This document shows, piece after piece, positions 9,973 through 19,663 of a stretch of 60,000 bases of DNA. The translations under genes were made by a program, and so were the position numbers. The DNA is from Mesostigma viride. Lineage: Eukaryota; Streptophyta; Mesostigmatophyceae; Mesostigmatales; Mesostigmataceae. Each line of letters starts with the position of its first letter. Within the stretch, counting starts at the first letter, position 1. The stretch lies in NCBI GenBank assembly GCA_009746045.1, contig RPFO01000017.1, forward strand, positions 1,541,452 to 1,601,451. The letters are read 5' to 3'. The notes beneath the pieces were generated by a model. It saw only the letters and a program-made list of their open reading frames with translations, made no database searches and was not told the DNA's origin.

Positions 9973-10304
9973 CTAAAGGCCGCTGAAGTGCCGTGCCGCT
10001 ATGAGCAAGGGCTGTTTTGAACTCTCTTTCATTTATCGTGGCCAGTTTATGCCAGCGATAGCTAGATTTCCTAGTCAGAGCAATTTGCCTTTGTATTATG
10101 ACAAGGGGCATGCTGTCCAGTACTCGTTGTGACTAAGGCCGTGGAAGTGCCGTGCCTGTATGAGCGAGGGCTGTTTTGAACTCTCTTTCATTTATCGTGG
10201 CCAGTTTACGCCAGCGATAACATTTTATAGATAGATTTCCTAGTGTCGACGCAATTTGCCGTTTGTATTATGCCAAGGGGCGTGCCGTCCAGTACTCATT
10301 GTGA
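9973..10304. repeat. Tandem pair of ~165-bp repeats in a non-coding spacer
   Basis: Copy 1 (9973-10132) and copy 2 (10133-10304) share long identical blocks, for example GGGCTGTTTTGAACTCTCTT and TCATTTATCGTGGCCAGTTT, with a 10-12 bp insertion in copy 2. Each copy contains TATCGTGGC facing GCCAGCGATA across a short loop, a hairpin with one bulge. No open frame of note crosses them. They fill most of the 451-bp gap between the coiled-coil gene and the packaging ATPase gene, which end towards each other. They could be paired 3'-end or terminator structures, small RNAs, or a recombination scar. Confidence 0.7.
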
Positions 10305-10392
10305 TTTTCATGGCAAAGGATTTTAATTAAATGGCAGCGTAATTAGTCAGCACAATTGCCTTTCCGGCATTATGGCTGCGTTTTTGTGTTAT

Positions 10393-11181
10393 TTAATCGC
10401 ACGCCTGGTGTTTGACCACGCGCGTTGATATGCGCCTGTTGTCTGTCTCCGTGTCGCTGTCGGACTCATCTTTCTTAGGGTCGTGATGGAGGCTGGCATA
10501 TCTCCAGTAATTAGAAGAGCCGACCCTGAACGGCGGCCTCGTCTCGGCCTTGTACCAGAAGATGACGTCTTCTAGCTTATTAGACCCGCTGGTGTGGTCG
10601 ATCACCAGGCATTCGTAGTTCTGCGTGCACTCGTTTAATATGTGGCAGAACGCCTCGAAGGTCGGCACGATGCCGAAGAAGTTCTTGTACAGCTTCTCCC
10701 TGTTCATGATGATGTTCTCCTTCAGCGCGAACACGTAATCGATGTTGCTGCGGATGACAGGCCACACGTTCATAGTGTACTGCGTGATGAACAAAAAGAA
10801 GATGTGCATGTGCCGCCCGTTGAGAGCTATTTCCTGGATGCACGGGTCGCGCATCACGGTGGCATCGTACACGCAATCGTCCATCACGACGAACGCATGA
10901 GACACGTCGCCTCTCTTAGCCTTAGCCTTTTGGTTCTTGATGAGCGCCTTGAGAGCCCCGCGATTGAACTGGTTGTAGATAAACAGCGACGGTATATACT
11001 TACCCCAATGCTTGTTAGAACCCTCCGTGCCAGACAACACGATACCGGAAGGGATGTGGCGCTTGTGGTACATGAGATCCGTTGCCAGCGTGGTCTTGCC
11101 AGAACCGCGTTTGGATACGATGCACACCACGCTGTCATCTTTTATGCGCGACGGGTCGAACTTCCTCAAGTTGACATCCAT
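10393..11181 (-). CDS. DNA-packaging ATPase, A32/FtsK-HerA type
   Basis: The 262-residue product is one of the few core genes of all NCLDVs; it pumps genomes into capsids. The Walker A loop is at residues 24-32 (KRGSGKTTL). Walker B is at 96-102 (AFVVMDD). The FFLFITQY stretch around 120-128 carries the conserved glutamine of the FtsK-HerA clade. The length is normal for A32-type proteins. The C-terminus is acidic then basic, as in many viral versions. It is the end gene of a minus-strand run. A CTGTAC box lies about 10 bp upstream of the ATG. Confidence 0.93.
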   Translation of the reverse strand: MDVNLRKFDPSRIKDDSVVCIVSKRGSGKTTLATDLMYHKRHIPSGIVLSGTEGSNKHWGKYIPSLFIYNQFNRGALKALIKNQKAKAKRGDVSHAFVVMDDCVYDATVMRDPCIQEIALNGRHMHIFFLFITQYTMNVWPVIRSNIDYVFALKENIIMNREKLYKNFFGIVPTFEAFCHILNECTQNYECLVIDHTSGSNKLEDVIFWYKAETRPPFRVGSSNYWRYASLHHDPKKDESDSDTETDNRRISTRVVKHQACD

Positions 11182-11228
11182 GCCTTCAAGTACAGGCCTA
11201 GAGAACTATTATCGCGCCGGTGACGAGC

Positions 11229-11896
11229 TCAACCGCACTGAACGAGCACTTCGATAGTGGGCTTCGCCCCCCAGGGGAATACCGTGACGGCGAAACCGGT
11301 ATCGCGCGCCAGTTTAATCCATTGTGCCTTGTGCCATTCCTCGTGCTTCCGTTTCTCGGCCTCGTCCCGTGAAGTGACGTACCGAGATGCAAACTGTTCC
11401 TGCAGCTTATTAAACAATTCCTGGATCCTCTTACACTCCTGTTTGAAGCCGCCACTGTCCTGCGCCTTCCGCATGCTCACCACAAGTGCGGGGGACAGGC
11501 ACACCACGAACGTGCCCAGCAAACTGAACACCCAATGGGACACGTTATCTGACAACGCATCCTCCAAAAACACAAGAATGTCTATGTCACTCGGACACGC
11601 CAGCGAGCACTCGCCCATCGTGCATTTGGAAGGGTGAGTGTGCCATTCTATGATGCCATGCGGCGTCTCCACGTCGTTGGTGCCGCCCACGTTAACCACC
11701 TTGCTGTTTTGCAGCACCAGCGTGCTCATATCGATGTCAAATGTCCCCCCCTTTCCACGCCGAGACGCATGCTATCTATGATTTCCTTAAACGCGGACTG
11801 TTTCAAATGCAGCCTGACCTTTTGCACGCTACCCTGTTTGCAATTGGCAGATGATGAGAGTATTTTTTGCCCGTTGGGGGAAATGGTCACTTGCAT
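11229..11896 (-). CDS. JAMM/MPN-type metalloprotease-like protein, one frameshift
   Basis: The catalytic signature is visible after the ATG at 11729: a Glu just before HTHP, then a 12-residue spacer and PSDID, i.e. the H-x-H ... S-x-x-D zinc site of JAMM isopeptidases, which remove ubiquitin. The frame upstream to an ATG at 11896 adds about 56 residues of normal-looking sequence but is one base out, with the break at a run of seven C at 11745-11751; eight would restore continuity. The full protein would be about 222 residues. A hydrophobic segment follows the active site (WVFSLLGTFVVCLSPALVV), and the C-terminal third is helical and charged. Inference: a virion-associated or host-directed deubiquitinase. 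A TATAA box lies just upstream of 11896. Confidence 0.68.
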
Positions 11897-11917
11897 TATA
11901 TTAAGCTTATAAACCGA

Positions 11918-12676
11918 TTAAAAATCCTCGTCCTCCTCCACAACAACGCCCGTGTCATCCTCGTCATCCTCGTCCGCAAACGTCGGCTTGCTCGTGCGAA
12001 GGATGTTGCTGCCCAGCTTGAAAGACTTGGTCTTCTCGGCAGCGGGCTCTTCGTCGACGGGGCGGGTGCGCGGGGGTTGGGGCGGATCGTCACCCATGAT
12101 GTCGTCCATGTACCCCTTTAGGATGTCGTCGCTGGTTGTAAAACCGTGCAGCGCGTTCCTGATGCTCTCGCTGACCCCCTTCATGATGTGCCGCTTGCTG
12201 AGCTTGAACTCGCCGTCCTCCGTCTGGGTGAGATAGTGAGGAATGTCGTCCTCGATGTCGGCGGCCATCATCTTGAGAACGGAATGGACGAACCGCTCGC
12301 AGGTCGGCACCTTGACCTTCAGCCGCTGGTGCTCGCCGTGACTGGACTTGCGAATGGAGCCAAGGATCATGCTGGCACAGACGAAGTACGCCTTGAGAAG
12401 CTCCTTAAGGAACGGAGCCGCTTGCATCACCTCGCGCGTCTCGGAGTCCACGATGTCCGCGTTCCAGCTCGGCACCTCCGACAACAGCTGGGAAAAGCAC
12501 TCCAGCTCGTCCAGCTCCTTCACCTCCGACACGTTCATGGCGTCTTGCAGAATGTTCTTGAGCGCGTTGTAGATAGGTTGAGATAGACAGCGCTCGAGCT
12601 TCTCGATGTACTCTCGCTTGCTGTCGACCAACACGTTGGTGTCCACGCGCGGGTCGTCGTCCCTCTCTACCACCAT
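11918..12676 (-). CDS. Conserved-looking acidic-tailed protein, unknown
   Basis: The product is 252 residues. The body is mostly helical and soluble (LLKAYFVCASMILGSI, then KVPTCERFVHSVLKMMAAD). The last ~25 residues are a dense acidic tail (DEDDEDDTGVVVEEDEDF). No membrane segment or catalytic motif was seen. It lies between the JAMM-like gene and a small membrane protein gene on the same strand, within the core structural cluster, so a virion or assembly role is likely by position only. The ATG at 12676 is the first in frame. Confidence 0.7.
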   Translation of the reverse strand: MVVERDDDPRVDTNVLVDSKREYIEKLERCLSQPIYNALKNILQDAMNVSEVKELDELECFSQLLSEVPSWNADIVDSETREVMQAAPFLKELLKAYFVCASMILGSIRKSSHGEHQRLKVKVPTCERFVHSVLKMMAADIEDDIPHYLTQTEDGEFKLSKRHIMKGVSESIRNALHGFTTSDDILKGYMDDIMGDDPPQPPRTRPVDEEPAAEKTKSFKLGSNILRTSKPTFADEDDEDDTGVVVEEDEDF

Positions 12677-12734
12677 TGCAGCGTCCCTTTACAACGTTGG
12701 CATTGAAATAATATTGCACATGTTAAGCGAACGT

Positions 12735-13201
12735 TTATTGAGAATATAGGTACCTGGCTACCAAGAAAACAATAAAACCGGCCAACACCCCCCCACGTTC
12801 AACCGGGTGCGATCGATCTTGCCGTCCGCGCCCTTGAACGCTTCAGGGAACACGCCCGCGCCAAAGTGGATGGTGCCAATAGCCGCGCCGACCCCCAAGA
12901 TGGCGGGCAGCACACCGCCAGACCCCCCGCCGCCGACAGAAGCCTGCCCGGTGGCATGCTTGCCGGCCTTTGCGACAGGGCTGGTCTTGATGGCGATAGG
13001 CCCGGGAGGGGTCATCGCAGATAGATCCGACCCGTCTTGGGAGGGAACAGACGGGAGCCTCAGTGGGGTGGGGGGCATGCCCCCCGCAATGTTTGGTGGC
13101 GCTGCCTGCATTTGAGGCACCATCGGGGCGCCCCCGGCGGCCCTTGTATGGTGCATGGCGCCGGACCGAAGGCGACGAGCCAGACCCGTGAGATCCTCCA
13201 T
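12735..13201 (-). CDS. Gly/Pro-rich tail-anchored membrane protein, one frameshift
   Basis: The start is taken at the ATG at 13201, nine bases after a TTATATC box; an upstream frame to 13264 has poor composition. The first ~90 residues are Pro/Gly/Met rich, followed by a Gly-rich hydrophobic stretch (GGVLPAILGVGAAIGTI). The frame as given stops at 12758. A run of seven C at 12788-12794 is one short: with eight, the frame continues into a clear hydrophobic helix ending near 12735. The predicted product is about 155 residues with a C-terminal membrane anchor, like many inner-membrane virion proteins. Confidence 0.65.
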
Positions 13202-13256
13202 GGTACGATATAATACGTTGATAAAATTGGTCCTACTTAAACGCATGTGTGTGACA

Positions 13257-14278
13257 CTACGCAAACGGCTCCAAAAACATGATGCCGTATACGATCTTCA
13301 TCTTGTCTCTGTACATTTTGACGAAGGCGTCGCTCCTCCTCAGGCGATTGCGCCACCAGTCGTCGGCGATCACGTTACGGACGATATCGTCGTCCTCCTT
13401 CAGCGGGAGATAGTTGAGCATCCAAAACAGCCCGTCCCACAGCGGGCTCGTCAAGATGTTGCGAGACACGCGACAAGTGACCAGGGAGTTGTCGCTCTCG
13501 AAAGGGAGCACGCTGAACCATAACACGAAGAAGGGCTTGTCGTGTCCGGAAATCATGAAGCGCAGGCTGGACGTGTACGGCAACGCAAACTCGTTCTCGA
13601 CCCAGATTTTCATATCCTCGGGCGCCCCCCCTCCCGCTTCCCCTCTGCCGGCATGAAGTCCAACAGCACGCGAGCCACCCTGTCGTTCGTGACGGGGTAG
13701 CCGTACACGCTTTTCCCAGTGAGGACACTCTCGGGGGAGCCCGGGTCCACGGCGACGTCCGTGCACTTGGCGTCCACTATCTTGACCTTGTGCACGTGCT
13801 CCAGGTGCGCGTGGTCCAACAGGTTCTCCATGACTATCATGGGGTGGGCCCCGATGGACACGGAGTATGAAAACGTCCTGTACCCAGCGTCGGTGAACTC
13901 GGGCATCGTGGGGGGCTGGGATTCGCCGTCGCCGATGCCCGCGTTAACCCATACCAGGTCCCCATCATCCTTCGCCAGGAGGTAATTATCCGCATTGTTC
14001 TGCACCCCCCAATGCATGCCGTGGTACGCGCAACGGACGCAATCGTCCGCGTCCACTTTGCAGTTGTGAGAAAGGCGCGCGCCCCGATGAGGACACACGT
14101 TTCTCACCGCCAACGTCTCGCCCCTGTGCTTGCTACTGTACAGCAGCACCTCCTCGTTGTAAATTTTTGTCACCTTCGGCCCAACGCGCGGTTTGGGACC
14201 TACGCACACCCACTTGTCGGGGTAATCGTTCGGCACAGCACCGGTTGACACCGGCCTCCCAATGCAGACCGTCGCCAT
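13257..14278 (-). CDS. Rieske-type non-haem iron oxygenase, one frameshift
   Basis: Rieske oxygenases pass electrons from a 2Fe-2S cluster to a mononuclear iron that hydroxylates or cleaves ring compounds; relatives include pheophorbide a oxygenase, choline monooxygenase and sterol-modifying enzymes. The Rieske site is at residues 62-86 (CPHRG ... CAYHG, i.e. C-x-H-x18-C-x2-H). The iron site is ENLLDHAHLEHVH near 151-163, matching N-x2-D-x2-H-x4-H. Start: ATG at 14278, after a CTGTATC box. The frame is lost at a run of seven C at 13625-13631; with one more base it continues for ~115 residues to 13257. The whole (about 340 residues) fits the family. No reductase gene is nearby, so electrons would come from the host. 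Substrate is unknown. Confidence 0.82.
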
Positions 14279-14336
14279 CGCCGTTAGTGCATTGATACAG
14301 CCGCGAAAATGTATCCGCGCTTTTAGACGAGAGAGA

Positions 14337-14890
14337 TCAACAGTCGTACCCGCCGGTGGGTTTGTCGAGGTCCCAATCCACCGCGCCGATGATAACTGGC
14401 TGTGTTTCGATGATATCGGTAACAGGCGGCGCCGGTGGCACGCGCTCCTGAACGCGCAACGAATCGCTCGCGGTGAGGCTGTCAAAGCACGTGGAATGGT
14501 AAAACACGAACAGGTCGCGAGAGGGCACGGGCCTTGTGAACTCCACCTTGTGGGCGGGCATTATGCCGCTGCACACTATGCAGGACACCCACCCCGTGGA
14601 CGGCACGGACGAAGCGGTCCACTCCGTCAGCGTGTCGCCTTTCAACGCGGGCTCTCCTTCGGCCCTGTACGCGTCCACGACCTCCTTCTCGTCCTCGGTC
14701 AACTGCTGCTACCACGATACAAATTGCCAAACGCCTCCATGTACCCGCGGTTAAATGAAACCTCGGATGCGTACACGTTGTTGCGGGCCGCGCGACGTGC
14801 CGTCATGGCATTCCACCACGCGTCGGCTTTACGTCTGCGGTCATCATAGTCCACATTGAACCTGTGGGCACGCGAGTCCGTGTCGTCCAT
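14337..14890 (-). CDS. Small zinc-binding protein, probable frameshift
   Basis: Two abutting frames look like one gene. The first (14890-14699) gives 63 residues with charged, aromatic sequence, and the second (14702-14337) has no ATG of its own at the junction, only TTG. A one-base slip near 14700 joins them into about 185 residues. The second half holds CIVC followed 30 residues later by H-x2-C (YHSTC), a treble-clef or RING-like pair of ligand sets. The C-terminus is Pro-rich then acidic. Function unknown. The gene ends 58 bp from the Rieske gene start on the same strand. Confidence 0.55.
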
Positions 14891-14907
14891 GTCGTCCTTC
14901 TGTGGAC

Positions 14908-15488
14908 TCAGTAATACTTACGCGTCGGTCGGCGAGTGCGAGTGCGCCTGGCAGCGGTGGTGTGGCGCTTATACCTGCGCGCACCGTTGACGAGGTAGTG
15001 CCCTCCGCCAGAGGGTTCGATGGCGTACCCCTGGTTCGGGTACCCCGCCATCACATCGGCCCCGAAGGGCTCGTCGGCGCACATACCGAACCTGGCGAAC
15101 GGGTTCCTGACACGCGTACCGTCAGCGGCGGTGATCGTCTCGTCCACGATGCGGGCCTTGGGGTCGGTGGGGTCCCGGTCGTACCAAACGGTAGAGGAGC
15201 CGTTGGGACACTTGGGGATGGTGCCGGTGAGGGCGTAGGTCGCCTTCTGGATGTTCTTAATGAACTCTATGGAATCCTGGCCGCCAGGAGCCTCGGGGTG
15301 CGTGCTGAGGGCCGACATCGCCCGTTGCGCTTCCACCAGACGTCGATCTTGTCAAGAATCTGGCCGCGGAGAGCGTTGAAGGCGACGATGTCGCGCTTGA
15401 TAAAGTCCCTGATGACGTTCTCGAACATTACCAGTCCAAGGCCCTTGTCAGTCGCTCCAACCAATTTAAATTGAGAGCCTAAACGCAT
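14908..15488 (-). CDS. Unknown protein with basic C-terminus, one frameshift
   Basis: The N-terminal part is read from the ATG at 15488 for about 50 residues; the remainder lies in another frame from about 15340 to 14908. A single missing base near 15345 links them, giving about 193 residues. The first half is helical and amphipathic (VMFENVIRDFIKRDIVAFNALRG). The second half has a Gly/Tyr/Pro-rich segment and ends in a strongly basic tail (RRTRTRRPTRKYY) that could bind DNA. The break is not in a homopolymer. No family was recognised; a virion core role is possible. Confidence 0.55.
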
Positions 15489-15528
15489 AGGAGATTCTAA
15501 CGTGCTGTCCGTACGCGTCTTGTTAATG

Positions 15529-16435
15529 TCACCGCCACTTTCGACTGCTCCCCGACGTTGATGGCGGCATCATCGGCAGTAACAACATAGCAGCAAATGT
15601 CTCATCTTCAGTGAGATCATAACCGTACCTCTTTGATGAGGCAAGAACGATTCAACATTGGAATACAATGGCGGGAAATCCACTTCTAACTTGGCGAGCC
15701 TCCTGCGGTGGTCCAGTGAGAGATACGTGCAGTCGATTTTTTTGCTCGCGAGCTGATAAATGAGTCGGGCGGGCATGCAGTCATCAGCGGGGTCCTTGCC
15801 CAAAAGGTAGGTAGGAGATGGCACGTTACCGGGTGCGATCTTGAACGCGCGGATGGCGTATGCTCCACTGCCCACGGGCCCCGCGGTTTGAATTTTGTGA
15901 AGTTGAGCGTCGGTATCATTAGGAGTAGTGACAGCAGCAGGTTCTTCCAGTGATGTGATCCTCGCGATGACGTTATGGGGTACGCGCCCCAGATAAACTT
16001 TACCGTTAGCCTGGCTGACATTGGTACAACCCGTGGATCCCAGCCGGTCGCACTCGACGGCGACATATCCACGAAGAGAGTTTGCGAGCTTAGCCATCTC
16101 GTCGCGGCTAGTCGTGATCATGGATGCCTGGGTGGCGTTGCCAACGCGGTCTGACAACTCGCGCAAGTTGGCGGTGAGGAGGTCGTATATGTACACGGAG
16201 GCGACGAAAGCTGCAACTTGGACAGAAGCTTCCTGTTGTCGTGGACGATGTAACGCTTGTAAAGGTCTGCCTCTTCGACCGCGAACCGGATGTTGGGAAC
16301 GCGCGTGCGCAGCTCCTGTATCTCGTGGCCGGTGAAGTACATTTCCGCGAGGTCGTTGATTCGCCGTTGGTACTCGGGAGACCTGCTGGTGGGCGAGTTG
16401 ACCGAAGGGAGCGGGTACAGATTCTCCAAAGACAT
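15529..16435 (-). CDS. Unknown protein, two frameshifts
   Basis: The ATG at 16435 starts a frame with good composition (MSLENLYPLPSV...) that runs to about 16215. Similarity in style then continues in the next frame from about 16230 to 15640 (VAAFVASVYIYDLLTANL ... LYSNVESFLPHQ). A last slip near 15622 leads to an acidic then Met/Pro/Ser-rich end at 15529. Total about 300 residues. It contains no catalytic motif that I recognise. It shares a divergent promoter region with the acidic gene at 16519. Three Cys are spread without a zinc pattern. Confidence 0.5.
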
Positions 16436-16518
16436 GCCGGATGTATACTTCTGAAGAAGATAATATTTTTTGTTTCGAGGCGTTTGACCGCCGCACAAAA
16501 TCTTACCGCTTGGTATAC

Positions 16519-16961
16519 ATGCCTGCAACCAGGTCAGCCACCACAACCCGGTCGGGACGCGCAGTCAAACGCCCAGAGAAGTACGCCCCGTGTGAGATGC
16601 CCGAGGACGATTACTCAGAGGAGGAGGGGGGGAGGACGCCATGGACAGCGAACAGGAGGAGACAGAGGAGGACGGCTCGTACGAAAGCAGTTTCATAGAC
16701 GACGAGGAGGAGGACACGGACGCCCCCATGTGTGAGGAGGAGGAGGAGGAGGAGGAGGCCACGGACGAGGAGGAGTTGGATGACACCGAGGAGGAGGAGG
16801 AGGAGGAGGAGGAGGAGTTGGATGACACCGAGGAGGAGGACGACTCGGGTGAATCACCCTTCGAGCCCAGTGACGACGAGGACGATCACAACACCATCGC
16901 CGGCGCGCGGGAGGAGGCCACCTACGATTCGGACGCGCCCATCAACTGTCGGGGTGACTGA
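16519..16961 (+). CDS. Glu/Asp-rich acidic protein, one frameshift
   Basis: The ATG at 16519 follows a TATAC box and opens a basic N-terminus (TRSGRAVKRPEKYAP). This frame meets a run of seven G at 16626-16632; one more G would lead into the acidic frame that stays open to 16961. The acidic part contains long runs of Glu encoded by GAG repeats (16735-16825). The product would be about 147 residues, more than half acidic after residue 35. Such proteins often act as histone-like mimics or chaperones for basic DNA-binding proteins. It overlaps the end of the convergent gene by 20 bp. Confidence 0.55.
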
Positions 16962-18276
16962 TGTTGGGGATATAGTACGGGTTCTTCATGAGCGCCGAGT
17001 ATGCGGCCACGTTCGAGCTGTCGCCGACGCCCATCTGCACGCTGCTGACCCCGACGCGGCCGGGGCGCTCCATCCTGTCTCCCCGGTTCTTTTCCTGCGC
17101 GGTGTAGTTAGAAACATCTTCCACGCTTCTGCCCACCGCCCCCAGTTCCGCATCCCCGATCTTGGGGAAGCGCGCCACCTGCTGCGTGTTTTCCATGACC
17201 TCCATGCTCTCTGGCAACTCGGAGTTGGCATCGCGCCATTCGAACACCTTGTTGACTTGGACGCGCGTGTGCTTGTCCCCCTGAAGGACTGGTACGGGTT
17301 GGAGAACTCGGCGTTCGACACCCTGGATTCGTAGGTCTTTGGATTCAGCGGCTCCCTCACGTCGCCGACCCGCTCGCCCAACTGGAGAGCCTGCACTCCA
17401 AAGTCGCCCACCGGAGCCGGGTGGCTCTCCAGCGCGTCGAGTGTGGCGTACCTCTTCGGGTCTCCCCGGTTGTGGTCGGACGAGCCCCAGCGCGAGGCCT
17501 CGACGCCGTTGTACGCGTCAGACACCTGGGTGGGGTTCGATGTCGTGGCGGCACGCTCGGGGAGGACGGTGGCGTGGTACATGTCACTCATCCGCGCCCC
17601 CGCCGGATGGAAGTCCGCCAGCGGTGGGCGGTGTTCCATCCCCGCGCGTAGTGCCACCCCCCGTTCCCCATGCTCGTGGTGGGCAGACTCCTCTGCTCCA
17701 GATGCGCCACCTGGGGGTTGGGGTGGTTGACTCGCAGCCGCGGCTCGGTATATTGAAATTTCTGTTCAGCGTCTCAGGCCCCGTGCGGGGGTCCCTCTCC
17801 CTGGCCACGTTGAACTCCCAGGTTTTTTGGATAGGAAACGCCCTGTCTGGCATCACGCTGCCCTGGAAATCGGCGAGCTCCACAGGCTGTCTCTCGTTGG
17901 ACACGTCGACACCCGGTATCCCCGTGGCGGCGGCGCTGGCTGGCGGGGCGCTGTACATTGATGGCCGGGGGAACCCGCCAGGAGCGAACATCACGCCGCC
18001 CTCGTGCCCCTCTGGCGGCTGTACGTGCATGTCAACTCCCGACACGCTGCGTTCGAACCCTATCGCCTGGTTGGGCGCCGTGGAGTACGCCGAATCGCCA
18101 GGGCCGTACCCTCCTCTCGCCGTGTAATTAGGCACCATAGGAAACCCCAGCGAGTTGGGGTGGGACAGCAAGTATTGGGGCGGCGGCGGTATGTCGTCCA
18201 GTTCCAACGCCGAGAATGGCTGGCGGCTGACTGGCGGGGGGCGCAACAAGTATCCGGCTACTGCCACCGCTGACAT
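16942..18276 (-). CDS. Proline-rich structural-type protein, two frameshifts
   Basis: Three frames in series read as one protein of about 444 residues: 18276 to about 17750, about 17745 to 17285, and about 17280 to 16942. The first slip lies near 17735-17750; the second is at a run of five G (minus strand, near 17280) one base short. The N-terminus begins with a hydrophobic stretch (MSAVAVAGYLLRPPPVS) and is Pro/Gly/Tyr rich; the rest is rich in Asn, Ser, Asp and Arg with little hydrophobic core. This composition is typical of disordered virion proteins. No domain recognised. Confidence 0.6.
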
Positions 18277-18333
18277 ATAAGAAACATGCTGGCTGTGTTG
18301 TCATTAAATCACTGATATATATTTTCAACATGA

Positions 18334-18670
18334 CTACACCGAATACCCGTCAATCAAACCAGGAGGGATGTCCGTTAACATGGGGGTGAGTCCGTCCACA
18401 TACCGGTCCCCCCTCTTCATTTGATCCCAATACATGTTAGCGTAGGGGGCCATCACGCGGTCGTCGATCAGCAGCGACCGGTTCTGGTTGATAGCGGCGG
18501 ACCCCCCCTGACTCGCATGGAATCGAGGGAAGGCTCGATGCGGCCACCGAGCGACAGTACTGCGGCATGGCGTTGACTGGGTAATTGACGGTGAAGTCCA
18601 GTGACGGGTCCCACAGACGGCCCGCGTCCTCGCTGGTGGCGTTGTTAGCAAAAATGATGCTGGAAGACAT
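18334..18670 (-). CDS. Small unknown protein, one frameshift
   Basis: The ATG at 18670 follows a TTATAATAA box. The first ~55 residues (MSSSIIFANNATSEDAG...) are in one frame and the last ~55, ending GLIDGYSV at 18334, in another. The switch falls at a run of seven C at 18502-18508; unlike the other cases here, the fit needs one base fewer (or two more). Total about 112 residues. Composition is Pro/Asp/Asn rich without membrane segments. A minor virion protein is possible. Confidence 0.5.
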
Positions 18671-18693
18671 GGATTGATTATTATAACCATATA

Positions 18694-18951
18694 TTAGAAA
18701 TTGTCGTAACCGACTTGCACGTGCTCTTGCCCTGTCCTGCGAATCTGCACCTCGCGAGAGTGCGCCGTCTCGAGCGTCTTCCTTTCCATGCTGCCAAACT
18801 CCGCCGGCGGTGCATCAGGTGTCAGCGCCTCGCCGCACTCGCGACACACGCCCCATCGGCTCTTGGTAAGGCAGGAGATATAGAACAGGGCGACGGACGC
18901 GGAGACCAGAACAAACGCGGATGTCGTCATTGTATCAGTAGTAGGTTTCAT
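18694..18951 (-). CDS. Small N-terminally anchored membrane protein with CxxC
   Basis: The product is 85 residues. Residues 10-30 form one hydrophobic helix (SAFVLVSASVALFYISCLT), followed by CRECG, which could be a redox or metal site, and a polar tail. The start overlaps the stop of the upstream gene (18935) by 17 bp, suggesting joint expression. An alternative ATG seven codons in would remove only polar residues. Confidence 0.6.
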   Translation of the reverse strand: MKPTTDTMTTSAFVLVSASVALFYISCLTKSRWGVCRECGEALTPDAPPAEFGSMERKTLETAHSREVQIRRTGQEHVQVGYDNF

Positions 18952-19423
18952 TTTTTTGGCAAGTGAGCGCTGCAGAACTCGTCCCTCGCGTGGGGGCGAC
19001 GTTGTTCATCACAAAGTTGTAAAAAGCCTTCTCGGTTTTGGGCATGCCCTCTCTCTCCAACGGCCTGCTGTCTGTCACTATATCGTGGGGCAAGTCGTGC
19101 ACGTTGGAGCAGACGAGCACGTCGTTCACCCCGTCCGCCTTCAAATGGGGGTCGGCGTTGTACCAAGACGCGTCCTTGGACACGATCACCACCCTGTCGC
19201 CGGGTCTCACGTCCCCCGACTGCACCCTCTTCCCCAAGTCGTATTGGAATAGCGAGTCGGCGGCCTCGCGTGACAGCGACGGCGACCGCATAAGCACGCC
19301 GAGGGGGATCGGCCCATTGTAGCCCCTGCCGCAGTACGCGACAATGCGGCAGGCGAACGGGTTAATCCGCGCGGCCTCTTTGGAGCACTGGTCCAAGTCG
19401 ACAAACACGAGCGTCCTGGTCAT
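18935..19423 (-). CDS. Possible NYN/PIN-like nuclease-fold protein
   Basis: The product is 162 residues from the ATG at 19423, which follows a CAATATAA box. Features that suggest a PIN-like fold are a first strand ending in acids (LVFVDLDQ), a mid-protein AADSLFQYDLGK segment, and a strand followed by SKDA (RVVIVSKDA). In NYN and PIN ribonucleases these positions hold the metal-binding Asp residues. The match is by pattern only and the family assignment is uncertain; a HAD-like fold is an alternative. It is followed by the membrane protein at 18951 on the same strand. Confidence 0.5.
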   Translation of the reverse strand: MTRTLVFVDLDQCSKEAARINPFACRIVAYCGRGYNGPIPLGVLMRSPSLSREAADSLFQYDLGKRVQSGDVRPGDRVVIVSKDASWYNADPHLKADGVNDVLVCSNVHDLPHDIVTDSRPLEREGMPKTEKAFYNFVMNNVAPTRGTSSAALTCQKNETYY

Positions 19424-19495
19424 GGCGGCGCGGTTATATTGACAAAAAGAAAAACTGCTATACTGTTTAAGCACCCATCGACGCACCATCGCGCG

Positions 19496-19663
19496 ATGAA
19501 ACAGTGTTCCTATTGCCTGAAGTTCCATCACCCGGACACATCGGGGGTGCACTCCCGTGACAGCTGGTTCTGCTCCTTCCCCTGTCTGTACTCCTTCAAG
19601 CACGGAGCGGCCGTGTACCAGAAGAAGCCGGTTAACACTTCTTCTTCGGTTCCGTCTTCTTAG
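19496..19663 (+). CDS. 55-residue FCS-type zinc finger
   Basis: The start is the ATG at 19496; a longer frame from 19439 adds low-quality sequence. CSYC near the start and FCSFPC about 25 residues later give the C-x2-C ... F-C-x3-C pattern of FCS/MYM-like zinc fingers, with several His between. The gene is short and convergent with the lysine-rich gene downstream, overlapping it by 32 bp. Such fingers mediate protein or nucleic-acid contacts. Upstream CTATACTG may be its promoter. Confidence 0.55.
   Translation: MKQCSYCLKFHHPDTSGVHSRDSWFCSFPCLYSFKHGAAVYQKKPVNTSSSVPSS

Noticed and set aside
18040-18062. T-loop-like GTTCGAACC
   Set aside because: It lies inside a coding region and no acceptor or anticodon arm can be drawn around it.
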